Below are positions 1-10,690 of a stretch of 64,000 nucleotides of DNA, one piece after another. The DNA lies in the NCBI GenBank assembly GCA_030760725.1, contig JASWHV010000010.1:36089760-36153759 (forward strand). The letters run 5' to 3'. The notes beneath the pieces are model-generated. The model was not told where the DNA came from and ran no database searches. It saw only the letters and a list, made by a program, of their open reading frames with translations. Both the position numbers and the translations under genes were made by a program. The DNA is from Neostapfia colusana (Eukaryota > Streptophyta > Magnoliopsida > Poales > Poaceae). Numbering within the stretch: position 1 is the first letter of the stretch; each line of letters begins with the position of its first letter.

Positions 1-2028
1 ACGACGATCTGTTTTTGCTAGAGGAAGGACCCGAAGGAAGTAAGGTAGGTATCCATTACCACCTTATGATGTCATCGCATTTTCTTTGCATCTGTTCCTT
101 CGATCTCTTTGAACAGAAGCTTTTTCGTAGACAGATCACGTGTTGATCGGTTTGATCTAGATCTTGAGTCCAGATCATCACCACATCCACACTTGATCCC
201 TATACCTTTGTTCATTGTAAAACCCAATGCAAATATATTGGACCATGCAAGAGCACGTACAAACTAAACTGCACCATAGGATTAGCATGCATATGCATCA
301 TTGCATCTTGAGTAAAGTTTGTGCATGATAATTGATTGCTGTGAACCTTGTATATGCGTGATTGTGAGTAGAAGGACAAGCTCAGGGAGCTATCTACGAC
401 GATCCACCACACCAAGACTTCGAGATCCAAGAGCAACAGAAGCCACAGGAACAAGGCAAGTGCCCCTTGACCATACTGATCCCATGTTTTTTGGAAACTG
501 TTTTGTTTGCGAAAATTGTGTATGTTGAGTCAACTTGATGGGAAACCTTTTATAGGAGTTTACTAGTTTTGTTAATCACCCTTGTCGCTAGGGAAGTTTA
601 TGAGTCAGGTATGGTCGTTTTTGCTTTTTGCTTCGCTAATCTACGGGATGTGGGAAGCGATAGAATGTGTCTAGCTAACTGCACTCGCATGAATAATTGT
701 AATGAGAAACTGATGTTTATAATGGACATGAATCGGAGGGAGATCTAGGCAACCTTGGTTTGTGGATGAGGTAGAATGAGATGGTGGTTACTTGCTGTAG
801 ATCTAAGGACCGGTTCATGCGAGCACATGCCAGGATAACAGTGCCACTACAAGGCCAAACATGGCTGCGGCTTAGCTGACTAATTAGGTAAGTTGCTATA
901 TTGTTATGGACCGTGGAAGGCGCGGGGAATGGGAGTTCAGTGAGGACTGCCCTGAGAACTGCATGGCACAAGAGGGGGCCCGTAGGTGGGAGAATTGGAG
1001 ATTCTAGCCTGCTGGTGAAACCTTAGTGAGTCCATACATCTAGTAGCCCCTTTGTAAAGGCTATTTTGTGATCTCTTGGCCATACACCGGCGGTTGTGCA
1101 CTGGTATAATGGAGGTTCTGCAGTCGCCGACGGGTGACAAAATCACAAACTTGTGGGTAAAGTGATGCCACCTCTGCAGAGTGTAAAACTATCATGATAG
1201 CCGAGCTTACTGTCACAAGCGCATGGACAACCCACATGATTAGATGGAATGGTTATTGGTATGGTATTTGGTTTGGTTATTAGTTTGGAGATGGTTTGAT
1301 CGTTGGATTTGGTTTTCAGGACTGTTAAGTCTGGGTAATGAGATTGGTTGCATGACTGTTGAGTCATGGCTATGATATTTGGTCTCGGTTATGAGACGGA
1401 ATTGAATATGAGATGAGATGGTAGTGAATACGAGATGGTATTCATCAGCATGTGAAAAGTTGAGAAAGATAAATGTTCCGACGAGATATGAAAAGTGGTG
1501 AATCATGATGGATGTATGTTGATGTTTAAATACATGTTGGGATTACATTCACTTAAAGCTATTTGCTGTTTTTATCATGATTTGTGAAATAAGCTTTGCT
1601 TTTTGCAATGAGCCTTTTTATACCTACCTTGTTGTAAGCTACATGTCATACTTTCCGAACTTGCTGAGTTCGTCATGTACTCACCCTTGCATTATCATAC
1701 ATCATCAGCAACAGGAGAGGAGTACTGTGAAGACCACGTGAAGTATTAGGCATGTAAACTACCCTCAACCTTGACTGTGGAGTAGAGATGGAGCCGCTGC
1801 TGCTTCTTAGTTTGCTTCCGCTATAGTTTAGAAGACTTCCGCTGCTAGAATAAGACTTCCGCTGCAATAGAGATTGATGTAATAAAGTACTTGAACATAT
1901 TCATTCGTGGTTATATATATTCTGAAATCAGTTTGTGGATTATATGTGTATGTGTGATGAACATCCTGGGCACACATACGCATCAGTCTCAGTTCCGAGA
2001 GGTTTTCTCTAAGAACCAGGGCGTCACA
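1..2028 (+). mobile_element. Family-1 LTR, 3' part (element X, probable 5' LTR)
   Basis: The sequence aligns by eye along its length with the LTRs of element A (reverse strand, 2631-5657 and 10691-12896) and with F (20248-22570). The window opens inside the LTR, about where F is at 21334, so the promoter half is missing. It ends in GGGCGTCACA at 2028 and is followed by a primer-binding site, which makes it a 5' LTR in plus orientation. It contains a donor-like AAG|GTAGGT at 44/45, the GC-type donor ACAAG|GCAAGTG at 455/456, and the short terminal exon at 1709-1749. Two perfect palindromes lie at 1172-1181 and 1189-1200. No protein gene other than the possible LTR mini-gene is seen here. The matching 3' LTR is probably F. 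Confidence 0.85.
455..1749 (+). other. LTR mini-gene exon junction, family 1 copy in X
   Basis: Seen: a Gln/Glu-rich open stretch ends at a GC donor (exon base 455, intron GC at 456-457, context CAAG|GCAAGTG). A short terminal exon at 1709-1749 follows ATCATCAG and reads in phase 1 to TAG. Spliced, the frame runs from ...EQQKPQEQ into G/A-T-G-E-E-Y-C-E-D and stops. The intron would be 1253 bases. The 5' edge of the first exon is not resolved, because the frame hits stops just upstream of the GGACAAGCTCAG motif near 378. Inference: the same architecture as in families 2, 3 and 4. Coding status is uncertain. Confidence 0.4.
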
Positions 2029-2414
2029 GATTGGTATGAGAGCCACAGTTGATCATAGGTCACACGCCTAGATAGAAATCATAGATTGGTATCAATATAC
2101 CACGGTGGATCGTAGGTCACACACCTAGATAGAAATCACAGATTGGTATAGATACCACGGTTGATCGTAGGTCACAAAGCCTAGGTAAGATCACAGATTG
2201 GTATTGAGCGACCACGGTTGACTGTAGGTCACAAGCCTAGATAAGATCACAGATTAGTTTCAGAGCTGCCACGCCTAGTCACAGATTGGTATCAAGTTAC
2301 CACGGTTGACTGTAGGTTGCAAGCCTAGATAAGGTCACAGATTGGTACAATTCACAGATTGGTACCAAAGCTACCAAGGTTGACTGTAGAATGCAGGCCT
2401 AGTAACAGATTGGT
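2029..2414 (+). repeat. Tandem array of primer-binding-site copies (X leader)
   Basis: Directly after the LTR end, a unit of about 56 bases is repeated. Each unit opens with GATTGGTA, and units begin near 2029, 2084, 2141, 2196, 2252, 2284, 2340, 2357 and 2408. The first is the true PBS position (TGGTATGAGAGC at 2032-2043, one mismatch to the initiator-Met tRNA complement). Most units end in TCACA, so each recreates the LTR-end/PBS junction. Two intervals are short (32 and 17), consistent with internal deletions. Element B inserted into the last unit. Element A carries an equivalent array. Confidence 0.85.
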
Positions 2415-2630
2415 TGACACGACCCCACGGTCTTGTCGAGCCAGGATCACGCTGAGGGGTGCTGCGTTGTACAGCACCAGATAACACACATCAAAGGTAC
2501 AAAGCGGAAGCAAAGTTTTATTACATAAAGAGGTTTATGAACATTTGTACAACAAAATATGTTCAGTCTACACTCACAGGCATAGACTACGCATCGAGTT
2601 CACGTTCAGACCGTGAACATGTCCCCGCTA
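2415..2630 (-). mobile_element. Family-2 LTR B, first segment (split by element A)
   Basis: Starts TGACACGACCCC at 2415 right after the PBS array of X. It is the sense 3' end of a family-2 LTR read on the minus strand. It stops at CGCTA (2626-2630), the target duplicated by element A, and resumes at 12897. Together the two segments make an LTR of about 4.0 kb, close to the 4032 bases of H2. The left flank TTGGT is not repeated at either candidate right end, so no target duplication can be shown for B. Confidence 0.85.
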
Positions 2631-2941
2631 TGTGACGCCCTCAATTCTGTGGAAAACCACGGAACCGAGAACTGATGCATATGTGTGCCCAGGATGTTCA
2701 TCACACATACACATATGATCCACAAACTGAATTCAGAATATATATCACCACGAATAACAGAGTTTATTACAATGTCTCATGAGTCTTGGACTCATGCTCA
2801 CAGCGGAAGTCTTTATTTCTATGAAGCGGAAGTCTTTATTCTAATGCGGAAGCAATCTAACTAATGCAGAAGCAAATCTAAGCAGCAGTGGCTCCATCTC
2901 TACTCCATCCCCACAGGCAAGGTTGAGAACAGATCACACGC

Positions 2942-2982
2942 CTAATGCTCCACTTGATCTTCATAATAATCGTCTCCTGTTG
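2942..2982 (-). other. Terminal exon of LTR mini-gene (A, 3' LTR)
   Basis: On the minus strand, CATCAG precedes a 41-base stretch reading in phase 1 as T-G-D-D-Y-Y-E-D-Q-V-E-H then TAG. The A 5' LTR copy at 11002-11042 gives the same peptide with one change (Q-E-E-H). It is very acidic, like the terminal exons of the other LTR families. Whether it is translated is inference. Confidence 0.4.
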
Positions 2983-4743
2983 CTGATGATGAAATAACAA
3001 TGCAAGTTATAGTACAATGATGTACTCAGCAAGTGCGTGAAAATATGATATGTAGCTCACAACAAGGTAGGTATGAAAGGTTCATTGCAGAAAGCAAAGT
3101 TATTTATCAAAACCATGATAAAACAGCAACTAAACTTTTAGGTGAATATAATTCCAGCATGCATTAAATTACCAACATACCTCCATCACTTTCCATGTTC
3201 CATCCGAACATTAATCAACTTCATTCTTGCTCACGAATACCCTCTTGTATTCGCTACCATCTCACGAATACCATCTCGTATTTGCTACCATTTCATCTCA
3301 TAAACAATTCCGTCTCACACTGAGACCAATCTCGTTGCCATGACTCAGCAGTCATGCAACCCATCTTATCACCCGGACTCAACAGTCTCGAAAACCAAAA
3401 CCATAATCAATAACCATAACCAAGAACCAATAACCAATCCTAACTAATCATGGAAGTTGGCTAGGCGCTCGTGACCGTAAGCTCGGCTATCATGATAGTT
3501 TTAGAACTCTGCAGAGTTTGCACCTCTTTACCCAAAAGTTTGTGATTTCGTCACCCGTTGGCGACTGCAGAACCTCCATTATACCAGTACACAACCGTCG
3601 GTGTATGCACAAGAGATCACAAAATAGCCTTTACAAAGGGGCTACTAGAGGTATGGACTCACTAAGGTTTCACCGGCAGGCTAGAATCTCCAATTCTCCC
3701 ACCCACGGGCCCCCTCTTGTGCCATGCAGTTCCCAGGGCAGTCCTCACTTGACTCCCATTCCCCGCGCCTTCCACGGTCCATAACAATCTAGCAACTCAC
3801 CTAATTAGTCAGCTAAGCCGCACCCATACTTGGCCTTGTGGTGGCACTGTTATCCTGGCATGTGCTTGCATGAACCGGTCCTTAGATCTACGGCAAGTAA
3901 ACCACCATCTCTTTCTACCTCATTCACAAACCCGGGCTTGCCTAGATCTCCCTCCGATCCATATTCATTAACAACATCAGTTTCTCATTATCATTATGAG
4001 TGCAGTTAGCTAGACACATTTATCTCGCTTCCCAATCCCCTGGACTCACCGATGTGTAAAGCAAGTATAAAAGGTTTTCCCATCATGTTTGATTCAGCAC
4101 ACACACCTTTTTCGCAAAACAAAACAGTTTTTCCCAAAATATAGGATCAGTATGGTCAAGTTGCACTTGCCATGTTCTTGCGGTTCCGGTTGCTCTTGGA
4201 TCTCGAAGCCTTGTTGTTGCAGCTAGTCCTAGACAGCTCTCTGAGCTTGTCCTGCTTTACAGGATCACGCACATACAAGATCCACAGCAATCAATATCAT
4301 GCACAACCTTTAACTAGATGCGATGATGCATATGCATGCTATCCTATGATCAGTTTTATTAGATCGGTTTGTATATGTTCTCGCATGGCCTTATGATGAA
4401 CAGGGGTGTTCGGATCAGATCTGGACGTGGCGATGACCTTGTCTTTAGATCAACCCGATCAACAAGTGATCTGCCCACGAGAAAGCTTCTGTTCGAAAGG
4501 TATCGAATAACAGATGCAAAGAAAACATGGCGATGTCGTAAGGTGATATTGGAGACCTACCTTACGTTCTTCTCGGTCTCGAGGACCTCCTCTGACCAGG
4601 CAGATTATTGGGGGTTCTCTTCCGGCGATCTTCCTTGCTGAACTCCGGCGATGGCTTACTCGGCGAGTTGGGGCTAGGGCTCTAAGTCGTCGGCTCAGGA
4701 GTTGGAAAAGAAGTTTGTGGTTTCGGCCAAAGGTTCTGGGTTC

Positions 4744-4751
4744 TATTTATA
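4744..4751 (-). promoter_or_regulatory. TATA box of element A 3' LTR
   Basis: TATAAATA on the minus strand, followed by a pyrimidine-rich leader containing GAGCCCTAGCCCC, which resembles a plant 5' untranslated exon. The same box is present at 39424-39431 (G) and 21171-21178 (F). It marks the U3/R boundary of the family-1 LTR. The 5' LTR of A has lost it. Confidence 0.7.
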
Positions 4752-4920
4752 ATTGGGAGAAGACGAGTCCTAATCTGATTATATTCTGAATAGAAGTCCT
4801 GTTCAAATTTAACGTTGAATCTTAACATCTTATCTTTAGATGATTTGGTAGCATTGTGGAATTCAGGTCGGTTTCTTCTCCGTGCCCGATATTTCTACGC
4901 GTACAGAATCCAAAAACCGC

Positions 4921-5545
4921 TCCAGAACTCGTTACCCCTTCGATGATGAGCTCCGGAAGCTCCACGTGTCCACCGGGTCTTGGTCTCTCCCTTTCTGCAG
5001 GGACGAGCTCCGGTTGTGCCGCGTGTCAAGCGAGTGAGACCTCCCTCTCCTTCGGAGGTGAGCTCCGCGTGCGCCACGTATCCTAGCGGTTGGGACCTCC
5101 TCTCTTATTCGGAGGTGGCTCCGGGTGTTAGTGCCGTTCTTTCCCTCTCTCCGGAGGTAGCTCCGGGTGTGCCACGTATTTATTTCGGACCTCCCTCTTT
5201 TCGGAGGCGAGCCCCATTAATGCCACGCGTCAAGTAGTGCCGGACTCCCTTTTTCCTCAGAGACGGGCTCCGAGGTAGACACGTGTCCAACAGTGTCGGA
5301 CCTCCCGGAGATAAGCTCCAGTGGTGACATGTCTCCTGCGGAAATGCCTTTGCTTCTTCCGCCGAGGCTAGCTCCGAGGCAACACGTGTCTCACAGGGTC
5401 AGACCTCTCCCCCTTAGCGGAGATGAGCCCGAGTCTGCCACGTAGCCAGTTTAGCGGCGGACCTCTCCCCACTTCGCAGTGATGAGCTCCGAACACGCCA
5501 CGTGGCCAGCGGGCCGTGGAAGTTGTCTTCGGTGCTCTCTGGAAA
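4921..5545 (-). repeat. G-box/ABRE-like tandem array in A 3' LTR
   Basis: A degenerate unit of about 55 bases carries GAGCTCCG, a CACGTGTC-type ACGTG core and GGACCTCCC. Cores are visible near 4962, 5279, 5383 and 5498, with decayed versions near 5017, 5070, 5172, 5222, 5328 and 5440. The array is in U3, upstream of the TATA box in the sense direction. The 5' LTR of A keeps only the last two or three units. ACGTG cores are known plant bZIP/bHLH sites; their use here is inference. Confidence 0.75.
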
Positions 5546-5657
5546 CTGGATTCGGCTCTTATTGGCTATTTTTTTTGATATTTTTCTCTGTTCCTACTTC
5601 TTTTAAATTGTTCTATCTTCATGAATATATGCAGAAACCAAAAATAAGGGTGTCAAA

Positions 5658-5671
5658 AATCTACCCACCTT
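5658..5671 (-). other. Polypurine tract of element A
   Basis: Minus-strand AAGGTGGGTAGATT immediately precedes the 3' LTR. F has AAGGGGGGTAGATT in the same place, so A carries one transversion that interrupts the purine run. The TAA that would end pol overlaps the start of the tract. Confidence 0.75.
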
Positions 5672-8600
5672 AAATTGAATCTCGTCCTCGATATTTGTTA
5701 GTAGAGAACAGATGGGGAAATTCTGCCTTGATGTTGTCTTCACGCTCCAATGTGGCTTCAGCCTCGGTATGATGGCTCCATTGTACCTTGCACCATCGGA
5801 TCACTTTGTTCCTGGTGACGCTACGTCCAAAATTCTGACGGGGTGCTCCGTATATGTCAGGTCCTCTTGAAGTTCAAGCTCTTCCATTGGTATTTGCTCC
5901 TCTGGTGCTCTCAAGCACTTCTTGAGCTGGGATACATGAAACACGTCATGCATGTCGGAGAGATATGTTGGGAGCTCTAGTTGATAGGCTACTTCTCCTC
6001 GCTTGCCCAAAATCTTAAATGGTTCGATGTAGCGAGGCGCTAGCTTGCCTTTGATGTTGAAACGCCGTTGGCCTCGGATAGGTGATACCTTAAGGTGTAC
6101 GAAGTCTCCAATTTTGAAAGTCAACTTCCTTCGCCTATTGTCCGCATAGCCTTTCTGTCGTGATTGAGCAGCCTTTAAGTTCTCCCGTATAGTTTGGACT
6201 TGCTTTTCAGCTTCTTGTAGCACTTCGGGACCAAACACCTGGTTCTCACCGGTTTCATTCCAGAACAACGGCGTTCTACACCGTCTACCATATAATGCTT
6301 CAAAAGGCGATATCTTCAAGCTAGCTTGATAGCTGTTGTTATAGGAGAATTCGGCGTACGGTAAACTCCTATCCCAACTACGCCCACGTTTCAAGGCGCA
6401 AGCTCTCAACATGTCCTCCAAAATTTGGTTTGTCCTTTCGGTTTGTCCATCGGTTTGTGGGTGATAGGCGGATCTAAAATCCAGTCGTGTACCCATAGCT
6501 TTCTGCAGCTTCCTCCAGAACCTAGAGGTAAACTGAGAACCTCGATCGGAGACTATCCTCCTCGGGACTCCATGACGGCACATGATCTGCTCCATGTACA
6601 ATTCGGCTAGTTGTGCAACGTTGTACCTGGCCCTTATGGGGAGAAAATGGGCTGTTTTCGTTAATCGGTCCACGATAACCTAGATAGAGTCATAACCTGA
6701 CTGAGTATGTGGCAACCCGACGAGGAAATCCATATTGATGTCCTCCCACTTCCACTCGGGTACCTTCAGAGGTTGCAACAATCCAAAGGGTCTTTGATGT
6801 TCGGCCTTCACCCATTGGCATGTGTCGCATAGGGCAACGTATTCGGCTATGTCCCTTTTCATACCATCCCACCAACAACAAGTCTTTAAGTTCTTGTACA
6901 TTTTGGTACTTCCGGGATGTATGGAATAGGGTGAATCATGTGCCTCTTTCAATATCATGTCGCGGATGTGCTTTACGTTAGGCACACAAATCCTTTTTCC
7001 TAGCCAAAGCGTACCCTTCTCATCTTCCTTGAAATCCTTCTCTCTTCCTTGTTGGATCCTTTCCTTGATCTCGTTGATCTCCTCATCCGTTGCTTGGCCA
7101 TCTCTTATCTCTTGCTCCAATTAAGAGTGGATCTCCATTACTTCCATGTTGTTCAAGAATCCGAGGTGTAATCGTTCGAACTCCTTACGTAGTTGGGGTG
7201 GTAGCTCCCGAACCGTGAGTTGGTCACATGCTCCCTTCCGGATCAATGCATCTGCTACTACATTGGCCTTCCCAGGGTGGTAGTTGATTCCAACATCGCA
7301 ATCCTTGATGAGTTCCAACCATCGACGTTGCCTCAAATTCAGGTCCGTTTGTGTAAATATGTACTTGAGGCTTTTATGATCCGTATAGATCTCTCATCGA
7401 TGACCAAGGATATAATGTCTCCAAATCTTCAATGCATGCACTACTGCTGCTAGCTCCAAGTCATGTGTAGGATATTTAAGCTCGTGCTTCTGTAATTGTC
7501 GTGAGGCATAGGCTACCACTTGTCCTTCTTGCATGATCACACATCCGAGCCCCTGTCTGGATGCGTCACAATATATGTCAAAGCTCTTGCTTACGTCCGG
7601 CAATACCAAAACCGGCGCTGTGGTTAGCCTTTTCTTGAGTTGCTCAAAACTTTCTTGGCATGCTGGTGTCCATTGGAAGGCTTTTCCCTTCGTTAGCAAC
7701 TCCGTCATAGGCTTTGCTATCTTAGAGAAGTCTTTAATGAAGCGTCGATAGTATCCAGCCATCCCAAGAAAGCTCCGAATATCCCTCACGTTTTGCGGTT
7801 GGTCCCACTTCAGAACATTTCTCACTTTTCCGGGATCAACCGATACTCCTTCCTTGGAGATAATGTGGCCTAGGAACGATATCTCCTTTAGCCAAAATTG
7901 ACACTTGTTAAGCTTGGCATACAATTGATGCTCATGCATTTTCTGCAAGCTCAATTTCAAATGTTCTTCATGCTCCTCCTCACTTTTTGAATACACCATA
8001 ATGTCGTCGATGAAGACCACAACGAACTTATCCAAGTACTCCATGAAGACCTTGTTCATAAGGTACATGAAGTATGTGGGTGCATTTGTTAACCCAAAAG
8101 ACATGACGGTATATTCATACGAACCATACCGTGTACGAAAGGCAGTCTTCGGTATATCGAGGGGCTTAATCAGCTGGAAGTATCCCGACCGAAGATCAAT
8201 CTTGGAGAACACTCGGGCTCCTTTCATTTAGTCGAATAGGTCTTCTATACGGGGCAGAGGGTATTTGTTCTTGATTGTTACCTCATTGAGAGACCTATAA
8301 TCCACGCACATCCTTTGGGTTCCATCCTTCTTGTCTACGAAGAGCACGGGGGCTCCCCATGGTGACGAGCTTGGACGTATAAAACCCTTCTCCATCTGCT
8401 CTTGGATTTGCTTCTTAAGTTCTACTAGTTCATTGACAGGCATCCTATAGGGTCTCTTTGCTATAGGTGCAGTTCCGGGTACCTAATCAATGGCAAGCTC
8501 AATGTCCCGATCAGGGGGCATACCTGGAAGCTCCTCTGGAAACACGTCCGAGAATTCTTGAACCACTGGAATACTGTCCAATGTTGCTCCTTCGACGTGG

Positions 8601-10171
8601 TTCAAGATTGCCTTTTCGGTTGTTTGCTGGGCTGACTCAAACTCGACACGAATACCGTGCTCATTTGTCAACTGCACGCTTCTTTCAGCACATTGGATTA
8701 CCCCGTTGTGCTTGCTTAAACAATCCATCCCGAGTATTATGTCAAGCCCTTGGGTATCCAAGACGATGAGGTTGGCAAGGAAGTCTACCCCCCTTATTTT
8801 AAGGCTTACTTTCGGACATACTATATTAGTCCTCATCTCTCCACCGGGAGAATTAACTAACATAGCACATTTTAAGTGTGATATGGGTAGATTATGTATG
8901 GCAACAAACTTGGATGATATGAAGGCATGTGATGCTCCAGAATCAAATAAGATGGTGGCCAGGTTGGAGTTGGCAAGGAACATACACCTTACGACGTCAT
9001 CAGCCTATTGTGCTTCCTCAGCAGAGACATGGTTCACGTAACCGCGAGCATAGTTCTGCTGTCCATGGTTTCCTTGATTGTCCCCTCCGTTCGGTCGTGG
9101 GTTCTGTTTGGGCATGTTGCCTTGCTGTCCGGGGCCTCTTCTCGGACACTGGTTCGCAAAGTGTCCTTTTTCCCCGCATGCAAAGCATGCCCTGTTGCCC
9201 ACGGCAGCAGGTATGTTGGGACTGGGGTTTTGAGCAGGGGCGCCCATTTTGGGACGTGGCGCAAGAGGCAAGGGCACACGAGGTGCTGGTGCAACGGGTC
9301 GTTGCTGTGGTGGCTGACCAGGGCGGTATGCAGGAGCGGTCGATCCATACTGTGGTGCGGCCGGGGGCATGTACCGAGGTCGTAAGTTGCACCCTTCGGG
9401 CTGGTATTGCATCTTCCTCTTGCCCTCTCGCTCGATCTCTCGGATCTTGCTTTCGACCACTATAGCCTTGTCAACCAGCTTCTGGAAGCTCACATAGTCA
9501 TTGTTGAGGAGCTGAACCTAGATCTCATTGTTCAACCCTCTCAAGATCAGGTACTGCTTCCGTTGGTCCGAGTTGACATCTTTGGGGGCGTACCGGGACA
9601 GTTGTGTTTACTTGTTGAGATACTCATTCACGCTTCTCTGTCCTTGGCGGAGACCTTCAAACTCCTGTCCCTTGAGCATCATTACACCCGCAGGTATGTA
9701 ATGAGAGCGGAAACTCTCCTTGAACTCAGTCCTGATTGTCTCCGGGTCAACATGAGCATTGCATAGGGCATCTCACCAATCAGCGGCAGCTCCCATAAGT
9801 TGGTGTGACGCAAAAAGAACCTTTTCTCGGTCACTGCACTGGACAATGGCAAGCTTCTTCTCTAGGGATTTCAACCAATCATCGACCTCCATGGGATCAC
9901 TAGCTTGAGCAAAGGTGGGTGGTCGAGTCCTCATGAACTCACCCAGTCTGTTATGAGCCGGTGGTGGTGGTGGCGGTGGTGCCGGAATGGGGTTGTTGTT
10001 GTTGGCCTGCAACTGACCCAGGGTTTGGATCATGGTTTGCATAAGTTGGTTTTGCATGGCCATCAACCGTTCCAGGTTGTTCTCACCAGCTCCGGGGTTA
10101 ACAGGAACTTCATTGTGATCATCCTCTTGGTTGTCACGGATGTTCCTTCGGCCCGCGTTTCCTCTCACCAT
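5670..10171 (-). pseudogene. gag-pol polyprotein of element A (disabled)
   Basis: One continuous frame starting at ATG 10171 (MVRGNAGRR...). Gag holds a Pro/Asn-rich linker, GEFMRTRPPTFAQ, and a CCHC knuckle CFACGEKGHFANQC near 9150. Protease shows ILFDSGASHAF near 8940. RT shows KIDLRSGY and FIDDIMVYSKS (both Asp present). RNase H has DASRQGLG and YTDHKSLKYI. Integrase has HPGSTKMY, CDTCQ, D-D-35-E with TDGQTERTN. The frame is broken by stops at 9773 (TGA), 9608 (TAA), 9518 (TAG), 9005 (TAG), 8483 (TAG), 8228 (TAA), 7394 (TGA), 7121 (TAA) and 6680 (TAG). A 7-base deletion near 5825 shifts the chromodomain out of frame. Apart from that deletion the gene is collinear with F. Confidence 0.92.
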
Positions 10172-10690
10172 CTGTGAGAGAGAACGAAATAGAATAGACG
10201 GTTAGAAGGTTAGGTGGATCCCTTCAACTATATGCATCAAGGTGGGTGGGACTATATATATATTAGCCCATATGATGATGTGAACAAGTGTCGAAGCATC
10301 TTTACACCTCTTTTCTACTTACGTGTGGATATGGACAACGTTTTAAGATGTCCCACGACTCACACTAAGCACACAATTCACAAACAATCATTACAAGGGC
10401 TCATACAACTCCTATTCAAGGCTGGTTTCCTATGTCAAGGTAGTTTTAAGGCCAATCTACGCACCCTAGGCTTGCACCCTATGGTCATCGTGGCTTAGCT
10501 ACCAATCTGTGTCTGGTACCAATCTGTGATTTATCTAAGTGTGTAACCTACCATTATCCGTGGGTTTTGATACCAATCTGTGTTTCCTATTTTAGACGTG
10601 TAACCCACTGTCAACCGTGGCTCTAATACCAATCTGTGATTTCTATCGAGGCGTGTAACCTACTGTCAACCTGTGGCTCTGATACCAATC
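10172..10690 (-). repeat. Leader of A with reiterated primer-binding site
   Basis: On the minus strand the true PBS TGGTATCAGAGC (10676-10687) sits three bases from the 5' LTR and is a perfect match to the initiator-Met tRNA complement. Further copies of CACAGATTGGTA start near 10627, 10571, 10517 and 10500 at about 55-base spacing, separated by a conserved CACGGTTGACAGTxGGTTACACG segment (degenerate). The remainder, 10172-10495, is leader in which I see no gene; G carries the same leader segment at 41166-41298. Confidence 0.85.

Larger units (their letters stand above)
2631..5657 (-). repeat. 3' LTR of element A
   Basis: Bounded by TGTGACGCCC at 2631 and GGGTGTCAAA at 5657, next to the purine tract. 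The inner end is altered from CACA to CAAA. It keeps the TATA box (4744-4751) and the G-box-like array. It lacks about 85 bases that the other LTR has at 12108-12190. The exon-2 GC donor of the LTR mini-gene reads ACATG|GCAAGTG instead of ACAAG. A palindrome-rich intronic block lies at about 3460-3830. Confidence 0.9.

Noticed and set aside
2029..2414. CRISPR-like regular repeats
   Set aside because: Units are contiguous and diverged, match a tRNA primer site, and lie in a retrotransposon leader; this is nuclear plant DNA.
2410..2414. TTGGT as target duplication of B
   Set aside because: The copy expected at the other end (after 16722 or 18799) is not there: the bases are GAAAA and AGATG.
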